Shown: positions 50,827 through 59,929 of the stretch, piece after piece | How the letters are laid out: every line of letters begins with the position of its first letter | How positions within the stretch are numbered: the first letter of the stretch is position 1 | NCBI GenBank assembly: GCA_017959005.1 | Contig: JAGDBO010000008.1 | Coordinates: 1 to 64,000 of the forward strand | DNA from: Bacteroidales bacterium | Lineage (GTDB): Bacteria > Bacteroidota > Bacteroidia > Bacteroidales > UBA932 | DNA: 64,000 nt | Direction: 5' to 3' | The notes under the pieces: generated by a model | The model's database searches: none | The model's input: only the letters and a program-made list of their open reading frames with translations | Told to the model about the DNA's origin: nothing | Made by a program: the position numbers and the translations under genes

Positions 50827-52410
50827 ATGTTGTGTAAAGTATTTTGTGCCTGTTGTAACGGGTTGGAAGTGACTACAATTACAGTAGAGGTATCTGTGTC
50901 AATTGGAATTCAGTATAGGTTGGTGGGCCTGCCGGACAGCGCTATCAAGGAGAGTCAGCAGAGAATAGAGAGCGCCCTAAATTGCAACGGATACCGCCTG
51001 CCGGGAAAGAAACTGACCATAAACCTTGCTCCTGCAAACATAAGAAAGGAGGGCTCCTCATTTGATGTTCCGCTTGCCATAGGAATCCTCTGTGCATCAG
51101 GACAGTTGGAGGTTGATATAACTCCCCGTCTAAGCAAGTTCATCATTCTCGGAGAACTTGCGTTGGACGGAACATTGAGAGAGATTCCTGGAGCTCTTCC
51201 TATCATTATTCACTCCAAAGAACAAGGTTTTTCTTCTTGTATCCTCCCAAGAAACTCTGCGCTGGAAGGAGCTGAGATAGACGGCATTACTATCTATGGA
51301 GCAAACAACTTTATGGATGTTGTAAACATTCTCTCATCTCCGGACTCTTGCAAAAGTTTTATTGTAACTCCAAAGAGCATCTCTAACCAGACCATAAACT
51401 CTGATGAAAAAAGCAACTACGATTTTGCTCTTGTAAAGGGACAGCATAAGGCAAAAAGAGGACTGGAGATTGCAGCCGCCGGGGCACACAACATAATTTT
51501 AAGCGGTTCGCCGGGCAGCGGTAAAACTTTTATGGCCAAGTGTTTGCAAAGCATCCTTCCTCCTCTTTCTAAAGAGGAATCCATTGAAACAAGTAAAATT
51601 TACTCGGTTGCAGGTCTGCTTCAGATGATGACCAACAATGAAAACCGCACGGGGGGTCTTATACGCCAGCGTCCTTTCCGCTCTCCGCATCACACCATTA
51701 CGGTTCCGGCTCTTATTGGAGGAGGCAACAAGGGTATGCCCGGGGAGATTTCTCTGGCCCATAACGGTGTCCTCTTCTGCGATGAATTTGCTGAATTTGA
51801 CCGCCGCTCAATAGAGGTTCTGCGCCAGCCATTGGAAGATGGTGTGGTTCAGATAAGTAGAGTGCGTTCCAAAAATTACTACCCTGCCCGTTTCATGCTG
51901 GTTGCTGCTATGAATCCCTGCCCTTGCGGACACCTTTATGACGGCAGAGGCGAGTGCCGCTGCTCCTCCTCCGCCATATCAAAATACAGGGCAAAGGTCT
52001 CCGGACCTGTTTATGACAGAATTGATATCAACCTTATTGTCAAACAGGTAGCTGCTTCAGACATTGTCTTTGGAGAGGACTCCTCTGCGGAACCAAGCAG
52101 AGTCATTGCAGAAAGAGTCAAGGAGGCCAGAAATCTTCAACTTAAGAGATACTCTGAAAACAACGAGTCCTTCTTCACCAATGCCGCCATATCATCCTCC
52201 AGATTGAAAGAATACTGCGCCCTAAAAAGAAACGAGGAACTCTTTATGGAGGCCGTCATCAACAAATACCACATCTCCGCCCGTGGCTACACCAGAATCC
52301 TCAAGATTGCAAGAACCATTGCAGACCTTGCTCATTCAGAACCTATCACTATCAACCACCTTGCAGAGGCCGTCCAATTCCGCTGCCCGGACAAAGATGA
52401 ACTCTACTAG
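50827..52410 (+). CDS. YifB/ComM-family Mg-chelatase-like AAA+ ATPase
   Basis: 527 residues. N-terminal Lon-like/ChlI-type domain (VEVSVSIGIQYRLVGLPDSAIKES), AAA+ core with Walker A GSPGSGKT, Walker B GVLFCDEFAEF, and the Mg-chelatase signature AMNPCPCGHL with a C-terminal helical domain. ComM in naturally competent bacteria promotes branch migration during transformation; many non-competent bacteria also have it. The ATG is preceded by AAAGGAGG five bases upstream, an unusually strong Shine-Dalgarno for this genome. Confidence 0.92.
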   Translation: MLCKVFCACCNGLEVTTITVEVSVSIGIQYRLVGLPDSAIKESQQRIESALNCNGYRLPGKKLTINLAPANIRKEGSSFDVPLAIGILCASGQLEVDITPRLSKFIILGELALDGTLREIPGALPIIIHSKEQGFSSCILPRNSALEGAEIDGITIYGANNFMDVVNILSSPDSCKSFIVTPKSISNQTINSDEKSNYDFALVKGQHKAKRGLEIAAAGAHNIILSGSPGSGKTFMAKCLQSILPPLSKEESIETSKIYSVAGLLQMMTNNENRTGGLIRQRPFRSPHHTITVPALIGGGNKGMPGEISLAHNGVLFCDEFAEFDRRSIEVLRQPLEDGVVQISRVRSKNYYPARFMLVAAMNPCPCGHLYDGRGECRCSSSAISKYRAKVSGPVYDRIDINLIVKQVAASDIVFGEDSSAEPSRVIAERVKEARNLQLKRYSENNESFFTNAAISSSRLKEYCALKRNEELFMEAVINKYHISARGYTRILKIARTIADLAHSEPITINHLAEAVQFRCPDKDELY

Positions 52411-52425
52411 GTGTTGGTACGAGAA

Positions 52426-53175
52426 TTACTGGGAGGTGCGGGCGCGGCCTTTGTCAATTATATCCTCTGCCTCTTGCATCTCACGAGCCAAATCTATTGA
52501 AGGATCGTTGTAGTTGGAATCCTTTGGGCTATGCAGGCGCGCACGGAACTTTTCTATTGTTTTCTGTGGTATACCCATCATATCCACGCACTTGTCTCTA
52601 ATGAATCTTAATTCACTCAAGAAAGCCGAACTCATCATAGCATAACTAGGGAAGTCTACGGAGAACAACGCTTTCTCATTCATGAAAGTGGCATTGCTCA
52701 TTAAGTCTACTGTCAAAGGGTCTAGAACTTCTTTCTTGTACTTCTGTCTTATCAGGTAGAAATAAGATGCTGTGGCTATGAAGTTAACATTACCTAATGT
52801 ATTGAATGTCTCAATATTGGATGAGAAGATTTTCTCTGTAGTCTCTATGAATTCCATTTGTGAGAGAGACAACACATCTATCAAGATGTGTTTTTGGGTT
52901 TTAAACGCCTCCGGATTAAGTGCCACCTGCTGCTGATAAAGGCTTGCTCTGCGCAACAGGGAATCTGCATCAGAAATCTGGTCTATTGTTCTGTCAAAAT
53001 CATAGAGAACCATCAACAGCATATCCCTCTTGGCCTTCTCCTTTTTATGGTGTTCTATTACAGAGGAGGTTCCAAATGTCAAAATAATGGATATGGTGGT
53101 TGCAAGAAGCATTAGGAGAAATCCTTTGATTATACGTCTTCTTTCAATCTGTTTTTCTGTTAAATCCTGCTTCAT
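52426..53175 (-). CDS. DUF6090-like membrane protein
   Basis: 249 residues. One membrane helix near the N-terminus (IIKGFLLMLLATTISIILTFGTSSVIEHHKK), after a basic cytoplasmic segment, and a mostly helical outer part of about 210 residues. The helix-plus-EHHKKEK pattern resembles DUF6090-type proteins of Bacteroidetes, which have no known function. Single gene with its own promoter. Confidence 0.55.
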   Translation of the reverse strand: MKQDLTEKQIERRRIIKGFLLMLLATTISIILTFGTSSVIEHHKKEKAKRDMLLMVLYDFDRTIDQISDADSLLRRASLYQQQVALNPEAFKTQKHILIDVLSLSQMEFIETTEKIFSSNIETFNTLGNVNFIATASYFYLIRQKYKKEVLDPLTVDLMSNATFMNEKALFSVDFPSYAMMSSAFLSELRFIRDKCVDMMGIPQKTIEKFRARLHSPKDSNYNDPSIDLAREMQEAEDIIDKGRARTSQ

Positions 53176-53200
53176 ATTGTTGGGTTTTCAGGTTATGGGG

Positions 53201-53208
53201 CAAAGATA
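53201..53208 (-). promoter_or_regulatory. Promoter -7 element of the DUF6090-like gene
   Basis: TATCTTTG on the minus strand, followed by CCCC, 26 bases before the ATG. No -33 TTTG seen. Confidence 0.6.
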
Positions 53209-53284
53209 TCTATTTTCCGTAAGTTGTGGGATTATTTTTGTAAATTGCAGAGCATTTAATAAAACTATTAAAGGAGGATTTACA

Positions 53285-53467
53285 ATGAGTAAAAAGTTAA
53301 TCAGTGCAATTTGTTCTTGCATTATCCTTATCTGCGTAGGTATTTGTGCTTTAGGGTACATCCTGGGAAGCCCCACTTTCCCTTGGTGGATTTCTGTATT
53401 TATCGGGATGCTGTTGTGTGGAATTATCTACATAATGGGTAACGCCCTGAGAAAAGAGAAGAAATAA
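53285..53467 (+). CDS. Small two-helix membrane protein
   Basis: 60 residues from ATG 53285 (MSKKLISAICSCIILICVG). Two hydrophobic helices separated by a short loop containing PTFPWW, and a basic C-terminus (RKEKK). AAAGGAGGA lies six bases upstream, a strong Shine-Dalgarno that fixes this start within a longer frame. Function unknown. Precedes a secreted-protein gene by 15 bases and may be cotranscribed. Confidence 0.7.
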   Translation: MSKKLISAICSCIILICVGICALGYILGSPTFPWWISVFIGMLLCGIIYIMGNALRKEKK

Positions 53468-53482
53468 GAGAGAAGGCAACCT

Positions 53483-54028
53483 ATGAAAAAGATATTTGTC
53501 ATAGCCTTGCTAATGCTCTTTGCCGTTGGTTCCTGGGCACAGAATGATCAGTTGGCAAAGATTCGTAAACTCTATGCGGAGACCAAGACAATGATTGAAA
53601 AGGGAGACCCGGAGAATCCGCCGGAGCTGCCGTTGAACATCACAACCGTCAAGTCTCACTATATGGCACCAGGAGCGGGAGAGATTACGGAGGAGATTAA
53701 CTACTACTACCATAGCGATCACAACTCGGAAACCGGAGAGCCTTATTACTTTCTCTATTTCATCTCACGCAAGTACGTAAGAACCATCTCAACATACTAT
53801 GAAGAGTTCCTCTATGACAAAGATTTGAATCTGGTATTCTATTTCTGTCAGAAAGCTACTGATACCGGCAAGGAGATTGTGAAAGAAGAGACCCGTTACT
53901 ACTGGGGCAAGGATGGTCTGATTAAGGAAATCATTAAGGGAGACAGAGAGATGGATGATGTCTTTGCTCTCCGCTTAGCAGATGAACTCAAAGGAGCCTT
54001 TGATAAACTTTTTAACAGTGAAGAGTAA
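53483..54028 (+). CDS. Secreted protein of unknown function
   Basis: 181 residues. Signal peptide ending at SWAQN. Mature part has mixed helices and strands, with an aromatic segment (SRKYVRTISTYYEEFLYD) and charged C-terminal helix. No Cys lipobox and no family recognised. Follows the small membrane protein gene; the next gene has its own promoter. Confidence 0.6.
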   Translation: MKKIFVIALLMLFAVGSWAQNDQLAKIRKLYAETKTMIEKGDPENPPELPLNITTVKSHYMAPGAGEITEEINYYYHSDHNSETGEPYYFLYFISRKYVRTISTYYEEFLYDKDLNLVFYFCQKATDTGKEIVKEETRYYWGKDGLIKEIIKGDREMDDVFALRLADELKGAFDKLFNSEE

Positions 54029-54039
54029 CTGAAATTTTT

Positions 54040-54047
54040 TAAATTTG
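54040..54047 (+). promoter_or_regulatory. Promoter -7 element before the 54070 gene
   Basis: TAAATTTG, exact -7 match, 22 bases before the ATG. It may also drive the KS-ACP-ligase cassette, as no later promoter was found. Confidence 0.55.
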
Positions 54048-54069
54048 GAGTTGAAAAACTAATACCGCC

Positions 54070-54591
54070 ATGAAAAGAATATTTACCCTTGCGTTGGCCT
54101 TGATGTTTATAGGTACAGCTTGCTTTGCAAAGTCTAAAGTTAAAGTGACTTCCGGAAATACTAATTGCTTGAAGAATAGTGAAGTTGCTACAGTTGAGTT
54201 TGATTTTTCAGCCACAACATGGCACGAGAAAGAAGACTTTAAGACCTGGTGCAAAGAGGATTATGAAAAGAGAGTGGAGGCTATGAAGTCTTCATTTGAG
54301 AAGACATTCAATGAAAAGACCAAAGGTCTTAGGATAGATAACAACGCTTCAGATGCTAAATACAAGATTGTAGTTGTTGTAAAAAATCTGGACAGAACTC
54401 AGGCCAAATGGGGAAACTGGGGACAAGGTACATTCCTCACAAAGAGTGTTATAACGGTTTACGACAAAAGCACCGGTGAAAGTGTTTGTGAAATAGTTGC
54501 AGATGATTACGGAACAGGTAAAGACTACAACTATGCAGACGGACTGGGCAAATGCTTCCAGGGATTGGCTGAGGAGATCTTCAAACTTTAA
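54070..54591 (+). CDS. Secreted protein upstream of the ketosynthase cassette
   Basis: 173 residues. Signal peptide ending near CFAKS. Mature part of about 150 residues with a pattern (VEFDFSATTW ... DAKYKIVVVVKNLDRT ... FLTKSVITVYDKSTGESVCEI) like small beta-sandwich proteins of the DUF4410 kind. Two Cys pairs might form disulfides. No enzymatic motif. Its stop codon is in the same frame as the ketosynthase, three codons before the latter ends its N-terminal free region, so both belong to one transcript. Confidence 0.55.
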   Translation: MKRIFTLALALMFIGTACFAKSKVKVTSGNTNCLKNSEVATVEFDFSATTWHEKEDFKTWCKEDYEKRVEAMKSSFEKTFNEKTKGLRIDNNASDAKYKIVVVVKNLDRTQAKWGNWGQGTFLTKSVITVYDKSTGESVCEIVADDYGTGKDYNYADGLGKCFQGLAEEIFKL

Positions 54592-54594
54592 GCC

Positions 54595-56289
54595 TTGGTC
54601 CTCAAAATAGCAGACAACATTGTTTCTCCTCTGGGAGAGGGGTCTGAACTCAATTACAGATTAATCAAATCCGGAAAGAGTTCACTGGCAAGGCGGTCAT
54701 TTCCGCTTTTGCCGGAGAAGTTCTACGCCTCCCTGTTTAATGAATCCCCTGTTAAAGAGAATCTTACGCGGTTTGAATCACTTGTTTTCAAATCTGTAAA
54801 AGGAGCTCTTTCTAATGTTGATTTTGACATTAGCGGCAATGATGTTCTCTTTGTTCTTGGCACAACCAAGGCAAATGTGGGCCTTCTTTCTCCCGATAGT
54901 AAAGAGAACAATATCCTCTATCCCGGAGAGTGTGCAAAAAAGATAGCCACGCTGCTCGGCATTACCACTTCACCTATTGTGGTATGCAACGCCTGCATAT
55001 CCGGACTCTCTTCTATAGTCCTTGCTTCCAGAATGTTGGAGGCCGGCTTCTATAAATACGCAATAGTTTGCGGAGCAGATATTCTTACTGAGTTTATCAT
55101 CTCCGGTTTCCAATCTCTTAAGACGCTCTCAGAAGATGAGTGCCGTCCTTTTGACATAGAGAGGATTGGAATGAACCTTGGAGAGGCGGCAGCCACGGTA
55201 ATACTCTCATCAAAGGAGGGAGAAGGGTGGAAGATATCCGGAGGAACAGTAAGGAACGATGCCTACAACATAACCGCCCCTTCCAAAAACGGAGATGGAG
55301 CATATCTGGCTTTAAAAGAGGCCATTGCAGAGGGCAGTATTGAAAAACTTGCTCTTGTGAACGCCCACGGAACCGCAACCCTGTTTATGGATGAAATGGA
55401 ATCCGTAGCATTGGAAAGAGCAGGGCTTGGAAAAATTCCTGTAAACAGTCTCAAGGGCTACTTTGGCCATACGCTTGGAGCGGCGGGAGTTATGGAGACA
55501 ATACTCACGATGCAGGCCCTTGAAGATGGTACTATCCTTAAAACCAGAGGATTTGATGAGATTGGAGTCTCAGCGGAGATAGATGTCTGCAAAGAGAATA
55601 AAGAGACAGACAAGCAGAGCTTTATAAAACTTGTTTCAGGATTCGGAGGCGCCAACGCAGCCATATTTGCAAGCAAAGAATCCACGCATAAAAACCCTAA
55701 CCGGAAGCCTGATAAAGAGGAGCTGATAAAGAGCCACAGGGTTCAGATTACCCCTTCCGGTGTGACTGTAGACGGTCAAAAGAGCCTCTCTTCAGATGAG
55801 TGTACAGGAAGTTGCAAGGAGATGCTGACAAAGATTTACAAGAGCCGCATTGGGGATTATCCTCAATACTACAAAATGGATATGCTCAGCCGCCTGGGAT
55901 TCATAGCCAGCGAACTGCTGCTTGATGTGGAAAATACGGGCCCTCAAGAGTCTGATTCTACAGCCGTTATACTGTTTAACCACTCTTCATCCCTGCAGAC
56001 GGACTTGCGTTACCTTCAGACAATTTCAGATCCTGAGAACTTTTTTCCATCTCCGGCACTCTTTGTTTACACACTGCCAAACATTGTAACCGGAGAGATT
56101 GCAATACGCAACAAATTCAATGGTGAGACGTCATTTTATATAGTGGAAAAGAGAGATGACGCTCTAATGGAGAAGGTTCAAAAGGCCTCATTCCTAGATA
56201 GGAAAACAAAGAGAATGATCTCCGGATGGCTGGATTATACAAATGAAAATGAGTTTGTTGCAGACTTATACATTATTGAAAAAAGATAA
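54595..56289 (+). CDS. Beta-ketoacyl synthase with a C-terminal KS-like domain
   Basis: 564 residues. The start is TTG at 54595, three bases past the preceding in-frame TAA; no ATG/GTG is available before the conserved NIVSPLGEG. Residues 1 to about 360 are a ketosynthase with Cys134 (CNACISG), His258 (NAHGTAT) and His292 (GHTLGAAG), the complete Claisen triad. Residues from about 375 on resemble a partial second KS (PF13723-like: SPALFVYTLPNIVTGEIAIRNKF), lacking a Cys nucleophile, comparable to the chain-length factor of type II PKS systems. It would elongate an acyl chain on the ACP encoded next. Product unknown. Confidence 0.8.
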   Translation: MVLKIADNIVSPLGEGSELNYRLIKSGKSSLARRSFPLLPEKFYASLFNESPVKENLTRFESLVFKSVKGALSNVDFDISGNDVLFVLGTTKANVGLLSPDSKENNILYPGECAKKIATLLGITTSPIVVCNACISGLSSIVLASRMLEAGFYKYAIVCGADILTEFIISGFQSLKTLSEDECRPFDIERIGMNLGEAAATVILSSKEGEGWKISGGTVRNDAYNITAPSKNGDGAYLALKEAIAEGSIEKLALVNAHGTATLFMDEMESVALERAGLGKIPVNSLKGYFGHTLGAAGVMETILTMQALEDGTILKTRGFDEIGVSAEIDVCKENKETDKQSFIKLVSGFGGANAAIFASKESTHKNPNRKPDKEELIKSHRVQITPSGVTVDGQKSLSSDECTGSCKEMLTKIYKSRIGDYPQYYKMDMLSRLGFIASELLLDVENTGPQESDSTAVILFNHSSSLQTDLRYLQTISDPENFFPSPALFVYTLPNIVTGEIAIRNKFNGETSFYIVEKRDDALMEKVQKASFLDRKTKRMISGWLDYTNENEFVADLYIIEKR

Positions 56290-56296
56290 AAAATAT

Positions 56297-56518
56297 ATGA
56301 AAGAGAGAATTAAGAAACTGTTGGAAGATGCTCTGCCGCTGGTAGATTTTGATTCCAACTTTTTGTTCAGAGAACTGGATTCACTGGGAATTACCACAAT
56401 ACTTATGACACTCTCTGAAGAGTTCAACATAAAGTTGGAGGCAAAGGATGCCACTCCAAAGAATCTTAAATCATTGGATTCTCTGGTTGCATTGGTAGAG
56501 AGCAAACTTTCAAAATAA
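56297..56518 (+). CDS. Acyl carrier protein
   Basis: 73 residues from ATG 56297 (MKERIKKLLEDALPLVDF). Phosphopantetheine attachment Ser in ELDSLGITT, with acidic helix II following (LSEEFNIKLEA). Shorter and less acidic than AcpP of fatty acid synthesis, so probably dedicated to the cassette. Seven bases after the ketosynthase and eight before the ligase gene. Confidence 0.88.
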   Translation: MKERIKKLLEDALPLVDFDSNFLFRELDSLGITTILMTLSEEFNIKLEAKDATPKNLKSLDSLVALVESKLSK

Positions 56519-56526
56519 CTGACGTT

Positions 56527-57843
56527 ATGAGTTTTATGAGACTTGTAGATTATCTGGAGAGGGACGCGGAGTTATATCCAAACAAGATTGCAGCAATCTG
56601 CAACGGGGAGAGTATAACCTACAAGGAACTCTTCTCAAAGGTGTTAGAAAAATCTTCAGAGTTCAAAAAGGGAGAGGTTGTTCCATTCCGCTCATCTCAG
56701 TCCATAGATTTTCTGATTACATACTTTGCCATTCACAAGGCAAAGGCAGTTGCGGCACCGCTTGAAAAAGATATTCCACAGAGCCGTTTTGATGAGATAG
56801 CATCATCACTATCCTCCTCATCTGTTCCGGAAGAAGTTGCTGATATACTGTTTACCACAGGCACCACAGGAAAGTCAAAGGGAGTGATGATATCTCACCG
56901 CACCATTGTATCAAACGGAGAGAATCTGATAGAGGGACAACTCTTTTCTCACGATCTGCTCTTTGTAATAAACGGACCGATGAACCATATCGGGAGTCTC
57001 TCTAAAATCTTTCCGGTGACCATTTTGGGAGCCACCCTCTATATTCTTGAGGGAATGAAGGATATGGAGAAGTTCTTTGAATCTCTTGATTATCCGGCAA
57101 ATAAAGTGGCAACTTTCTTTGTTCCGGCAACCATAAGAATGTTGCTCCAGTTCAGTGAAGAGAGGCTGGCATCATACAAAGACAAGATAGATTTTATTGA
57201 GAGCGGAGCTGCTCCTCTGCCTCATTCAGATATGCTCAAACTCTGTGAGGTTCTGCCAAATACAAGGCTTTACAATACCTACGCTTCTACAGAGACCGGC
57301 ATAATCTCAACTTATAATTTCAACGATGGAAGATGCATTCCGGGTTGTTTGGGAAGACCTATGAGCCACTCAAAGGTGATTATTACCCCAGATGGCAAAA
57401 TCTCCTGCAAGGGAGATACCCTTATGAGCGGCTATGTAAACGATCCTCAACTGACTGCCACAATCTTAAGAGATGATACAATATTCACCTCAGACTTAGG
57501 AGTTTTGGATGAGGAGGGAATGCTTCACATTAAAGGAAGGGAGAGTGATGTAATTAACGTAGGAGGTTTTAAAGTAGCCCCTACAGAGGTGGAGGATGTG
57601 GCAATGAGTCTTCCTGAGGTAAAAGACTGCATCTGCATCTCTGTTGAGCATAAGATTACCGGCAGAGCGCTAAAACTCCTGGTTGTAATAAAAGAGGGAG
57701 AAACTCTTAACAAACAGCGCATTGCAAGATTCTTAAGAGAGAGACTTGAGGCCTATAAAGTTCCTATGCTTTATGAGCAGGTGGAGTCTGTAAAGAGAAC
57801 TTACAACGGAAAAATGGACAGGAAATACTACAATAATTTTTAA
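56527..57843 (+). CDS. AMP-dependent acyl-CoA/acyl-ACP ligase
   Basis: 438 residues, shorter than usual (about 500). ANL-superfamily motifs are complete: P-loop FTTGTTGKSKGVMISH, NTYASTETG, the hinge region DLGVLDEEGMLHIKGRESDVINVGG, and the catalytic Lys in NGKMDRK at the C-terminus. It would activate a carboxylic acid as the AMP ester and load it onto the adjacent ACP or CoA. Operon with KS and ACP. The next gene (M13 peptidase) follows by 11 bases. Confidence 0.88.
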   Translation: MSFMRLVDYLERDAELYPNKIAAICNGESITYKELFSKVLEKSSEFKKGEVVPFRSSQSIDFLITYFAIHKAKAVAAPLEKDIPQSRFDEIASSLSSSSVPEEVADILFTTGTTGKSKGVMISHRTIVSNGENLIEGQLFSHDLLFVINGPMNHIGSLSKIFPVTILGATLYILEGMKDMEKFFESLDYPANKVATFFVPATIRMLLQFSEERLASYKDKIDFIESGAAPLPHSDMLKLCEVLPNTRLYNTYASTETGIISTYNFNDGRCIPGCLGRPMSHSKVIITPDGKISCKGDTLMSGYVNDPQLTATILRDDTIFTSDLGVLDEEGMLHIKGRESDVINVGGFKVAPTEVEDVAMSLPEVKDCICISVEHKITGRALKLLVVIKEGETLNKQRIARFLRERLEAYKVPMLYEQVESVKRTYNGKMDRKYYNNF

Positions 57844-57854
57844 CATAAAAAAAG

Positions 57855-59897
57855 ATGAAACTAAAAATGATTTTACCAGCAATTTGTTTTGCTGCCGCAG
57901 TTGCGGGTTGTGCCGGAAACGGTGGATTAAAGAAACTGACCTCCGGTATTGACCGTGCAAACATGAACGACAGCATTGCACCGGGCACTGACTTCTATCA
58001 GTATTGCGGCGGCAACTGGATGGCAGCCAATCCGTTAAAGCCTGAGTATTCATCCTACGGACAGTTTAACGTTCTCTTTGACAACAACGAGAAGCAGTTA
58101 AGAGAGATGTTTGAGGAGTATGCAACCAACCCTCAGGAGAAGGGAACTCTGGGCCAGAAGATAGGAAGTATCTTCCGTATGGCTATGGACTCTGTAAAGC
58201 GTAACGCTGACGGCTATAAACCTATTGAGAATCACCTCCGTATGGTAAGAGAAGTTGAAAGCAGAGAGCAGATGCAGGTTCTCACCGCAGAACTAGGCAG
58301 GATTGGTGTGGATATTTCAATGTTCTCAATCTATGTAGATGCAGACTTTACAGATGCAAAAAATAACCTGGTTCAGACTTACCAGGGCGGTCTGGGACTC
58401 GGCAACAAGGATTACTATCTGAATACAGATCCTGAGAGCAAGAAGGTTCTCAACGCCTACAAGGAGTACATCTGCAAGCTCTTCACTATGATTGGTTACA
58501 GCGAGGCAGAGGCTAAGGCAAAGATGGAGAACATCCTCTCACTGGAGTTCAGAATTGCACGCGCAAGTTACTCAATGACAGAGCTCAGAGATATTCCTAA
58601 CAACTTCCACAAGATGACCTATGCAGACTTTAAGAAGGAGTATCCTAAAATTATGTGGGATACCGTATTTGCAAAACTGGGTTACCCTGCATTTGAGAAC
58701 ATCTCCGTTGGTCAGCCTTCACAGTTGCACGAGGTTGAGAACATCCTCAACGAGGCTCCGCTTCAGGCACTTAAGGACTATGCTGAGTTTGGAGTTGTAG
58801 CAGGTGCTACAAACCTCCTCAGCGATGATTTCAGAGCAGTAAGCTTTGAGTTCAGCAAAGTTCTCTCCGGAGCAGAAGAGGATAAACCAAGATGGAAGAG
58901 AGCTGTAAGTGCAGTTAACGGAGTGTTGGGAATGCCTGTTGGAAAACTCTATGTTGAGAAATACTTCCCTGAGAGTTCAAAGAAACGTATGCTGGAACTT
59001 GTTAACAATCTTAAGGATGCGCTTAAGGAGAGAATTGAGGAACTTACCTGGATGAGCGACTCAACCAAGCAGCAGGCATACGACAAACTCTCTAACTTCA
59101 TTGTAAAGATTGGATATCCTGATACTTGGAGAGACTTCTCTAAACTTCAGATTGACGATTCTCTCACATACTATGAGAATATGTGCAACGCCTCCGAGTT
59201 CTACATTGCAGATATGATTGACCGCAAGGTTGGCAAACCTGTAGACAAGACCGAGTGGCTTATGACTCCACAGACAATCAATGCATACTACAACCCTACA
59301 ACCAATGAAATCTGCTTCCCTGCAGGTATTCTCCAGCCACCGTTCTTCAACGCAGATGCTGATGATGCTGCAAACTACGGAGCAATCGGAGTTGTAATTG
59401 GACACGAGATGAGCCACGGCTTTGACGATCAGGGTTGCCAGTTTGACAAGGATGGCAATATGCGCAACTGGTGGACTGAAGAGGATAAGAAGAACTTTGA
59501 CGAGCGTACAAGCGTTCTCAGAGATTACTTCAGCACTCTGGAGGTTCTTCCTGGCGTATTTGTAAACGGACAACTCACTCTGGGTGAGAACATTGGAGAC
59601 AACGGCGGTATCAACATCGCATTCAGAGCATTCCAGAATGCAATGAAGAAATCACCTCTTGGAGAGAAGGACGGTTTCACTCCTGAGCAGAGATTCTTTA
59701 TCTCATTCGGATTTATCTGGGCACAGAACAGTAGAGATGAGTATGTTAGAAATCAGGTTCTCAACGATCCTCACTCACCTGCTAAGTGCAGAGTTAACGG
59801 CTCACTTCCTCACGTAGATGCATGGTATGAGGCATTCGGTATTAAAGAGACGGATTCTCTCTATCTTGCACCTGAGAAGAGAGCACACATCTGGTAA
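57855..59897 (+). CDS. M13-family metallopeptidase, lipoprotein
   Basis: 680 residues. Lipobox VAGC near residue 19. Neprilysin/PepO-type: YCGGNWMAANPLKPEYSSYGQF near the start, zinc motif HEMSH in VIGHEMSHGFDDQG, third ligand Glu in ENIGDNGG (ENIADLGG in most members), and the C-terminal CRVNGSLPHVDAWYEAF. An envelope endopeptidase for short peptides. Full length. It follows the KS-ACP-ligase cassette closely and may be cotranscribed. Confidence 0.92.
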   Translation: MKLKMILPAICFAAAVAGCAGNGGLKKLTSGIDRANMNDSIAPGTDFYQYCGGNWMAANPLKPEYSSYGQFNVLFDNNEKQLREMFEEYATNPQEKGTLGQKIGSIFRMAMDSVKRNADGYKPIENHLRMVREVESREQMQVLTAELGRIGVDISMFSIYVDADFTDAKNNLVQTYQGGLGLGNKDYYLNTDPESKKVLNAYKEYICKLFTMIGYSEAEAKAKMENILSLEFRIARASYSMTELRDIPNNFHKMTYADFKKEYPKIMWDTVFAKLGYPAFENISVGQPSQLHEVENILNEAPLQALKDYAEFGVVAGATNLLSDDFRAVSFEFSKVLSGAEEDKPRWKRAVSAVNGVLGMPVGKLYVEKYFPESSKKRMLELVNNLKDALKERIEELTWMSDSTKQQAYDKLSNFIVKIGYPDTWRDFSKLQIDDSLTYYENMCNASEFYIADMIDRKVGKPVDKTEWLMTPQTINAYYNPTTNEICFPAGILQPPFFNADADDAANYGAIGVVIGHEMSHGFDDQGCQFDKDGNMRNWWTEEDKKNFDERTSVLRDYFSTLEVLPGVFVNGQLTLGENIGDNGGINIAFRAFQNAMKKSPLGEKDGFTPEQRFFISFGFIWAQNSRDEYVRNQVLNDPHSPAKCRVNGSLPHVDAWYEAFGIKETDSLYLAPEKRAHIW

Positions 59898-59929
59898 TCT
59901 GTAACGGATTGATTTTAAGGGGAGCCGGC

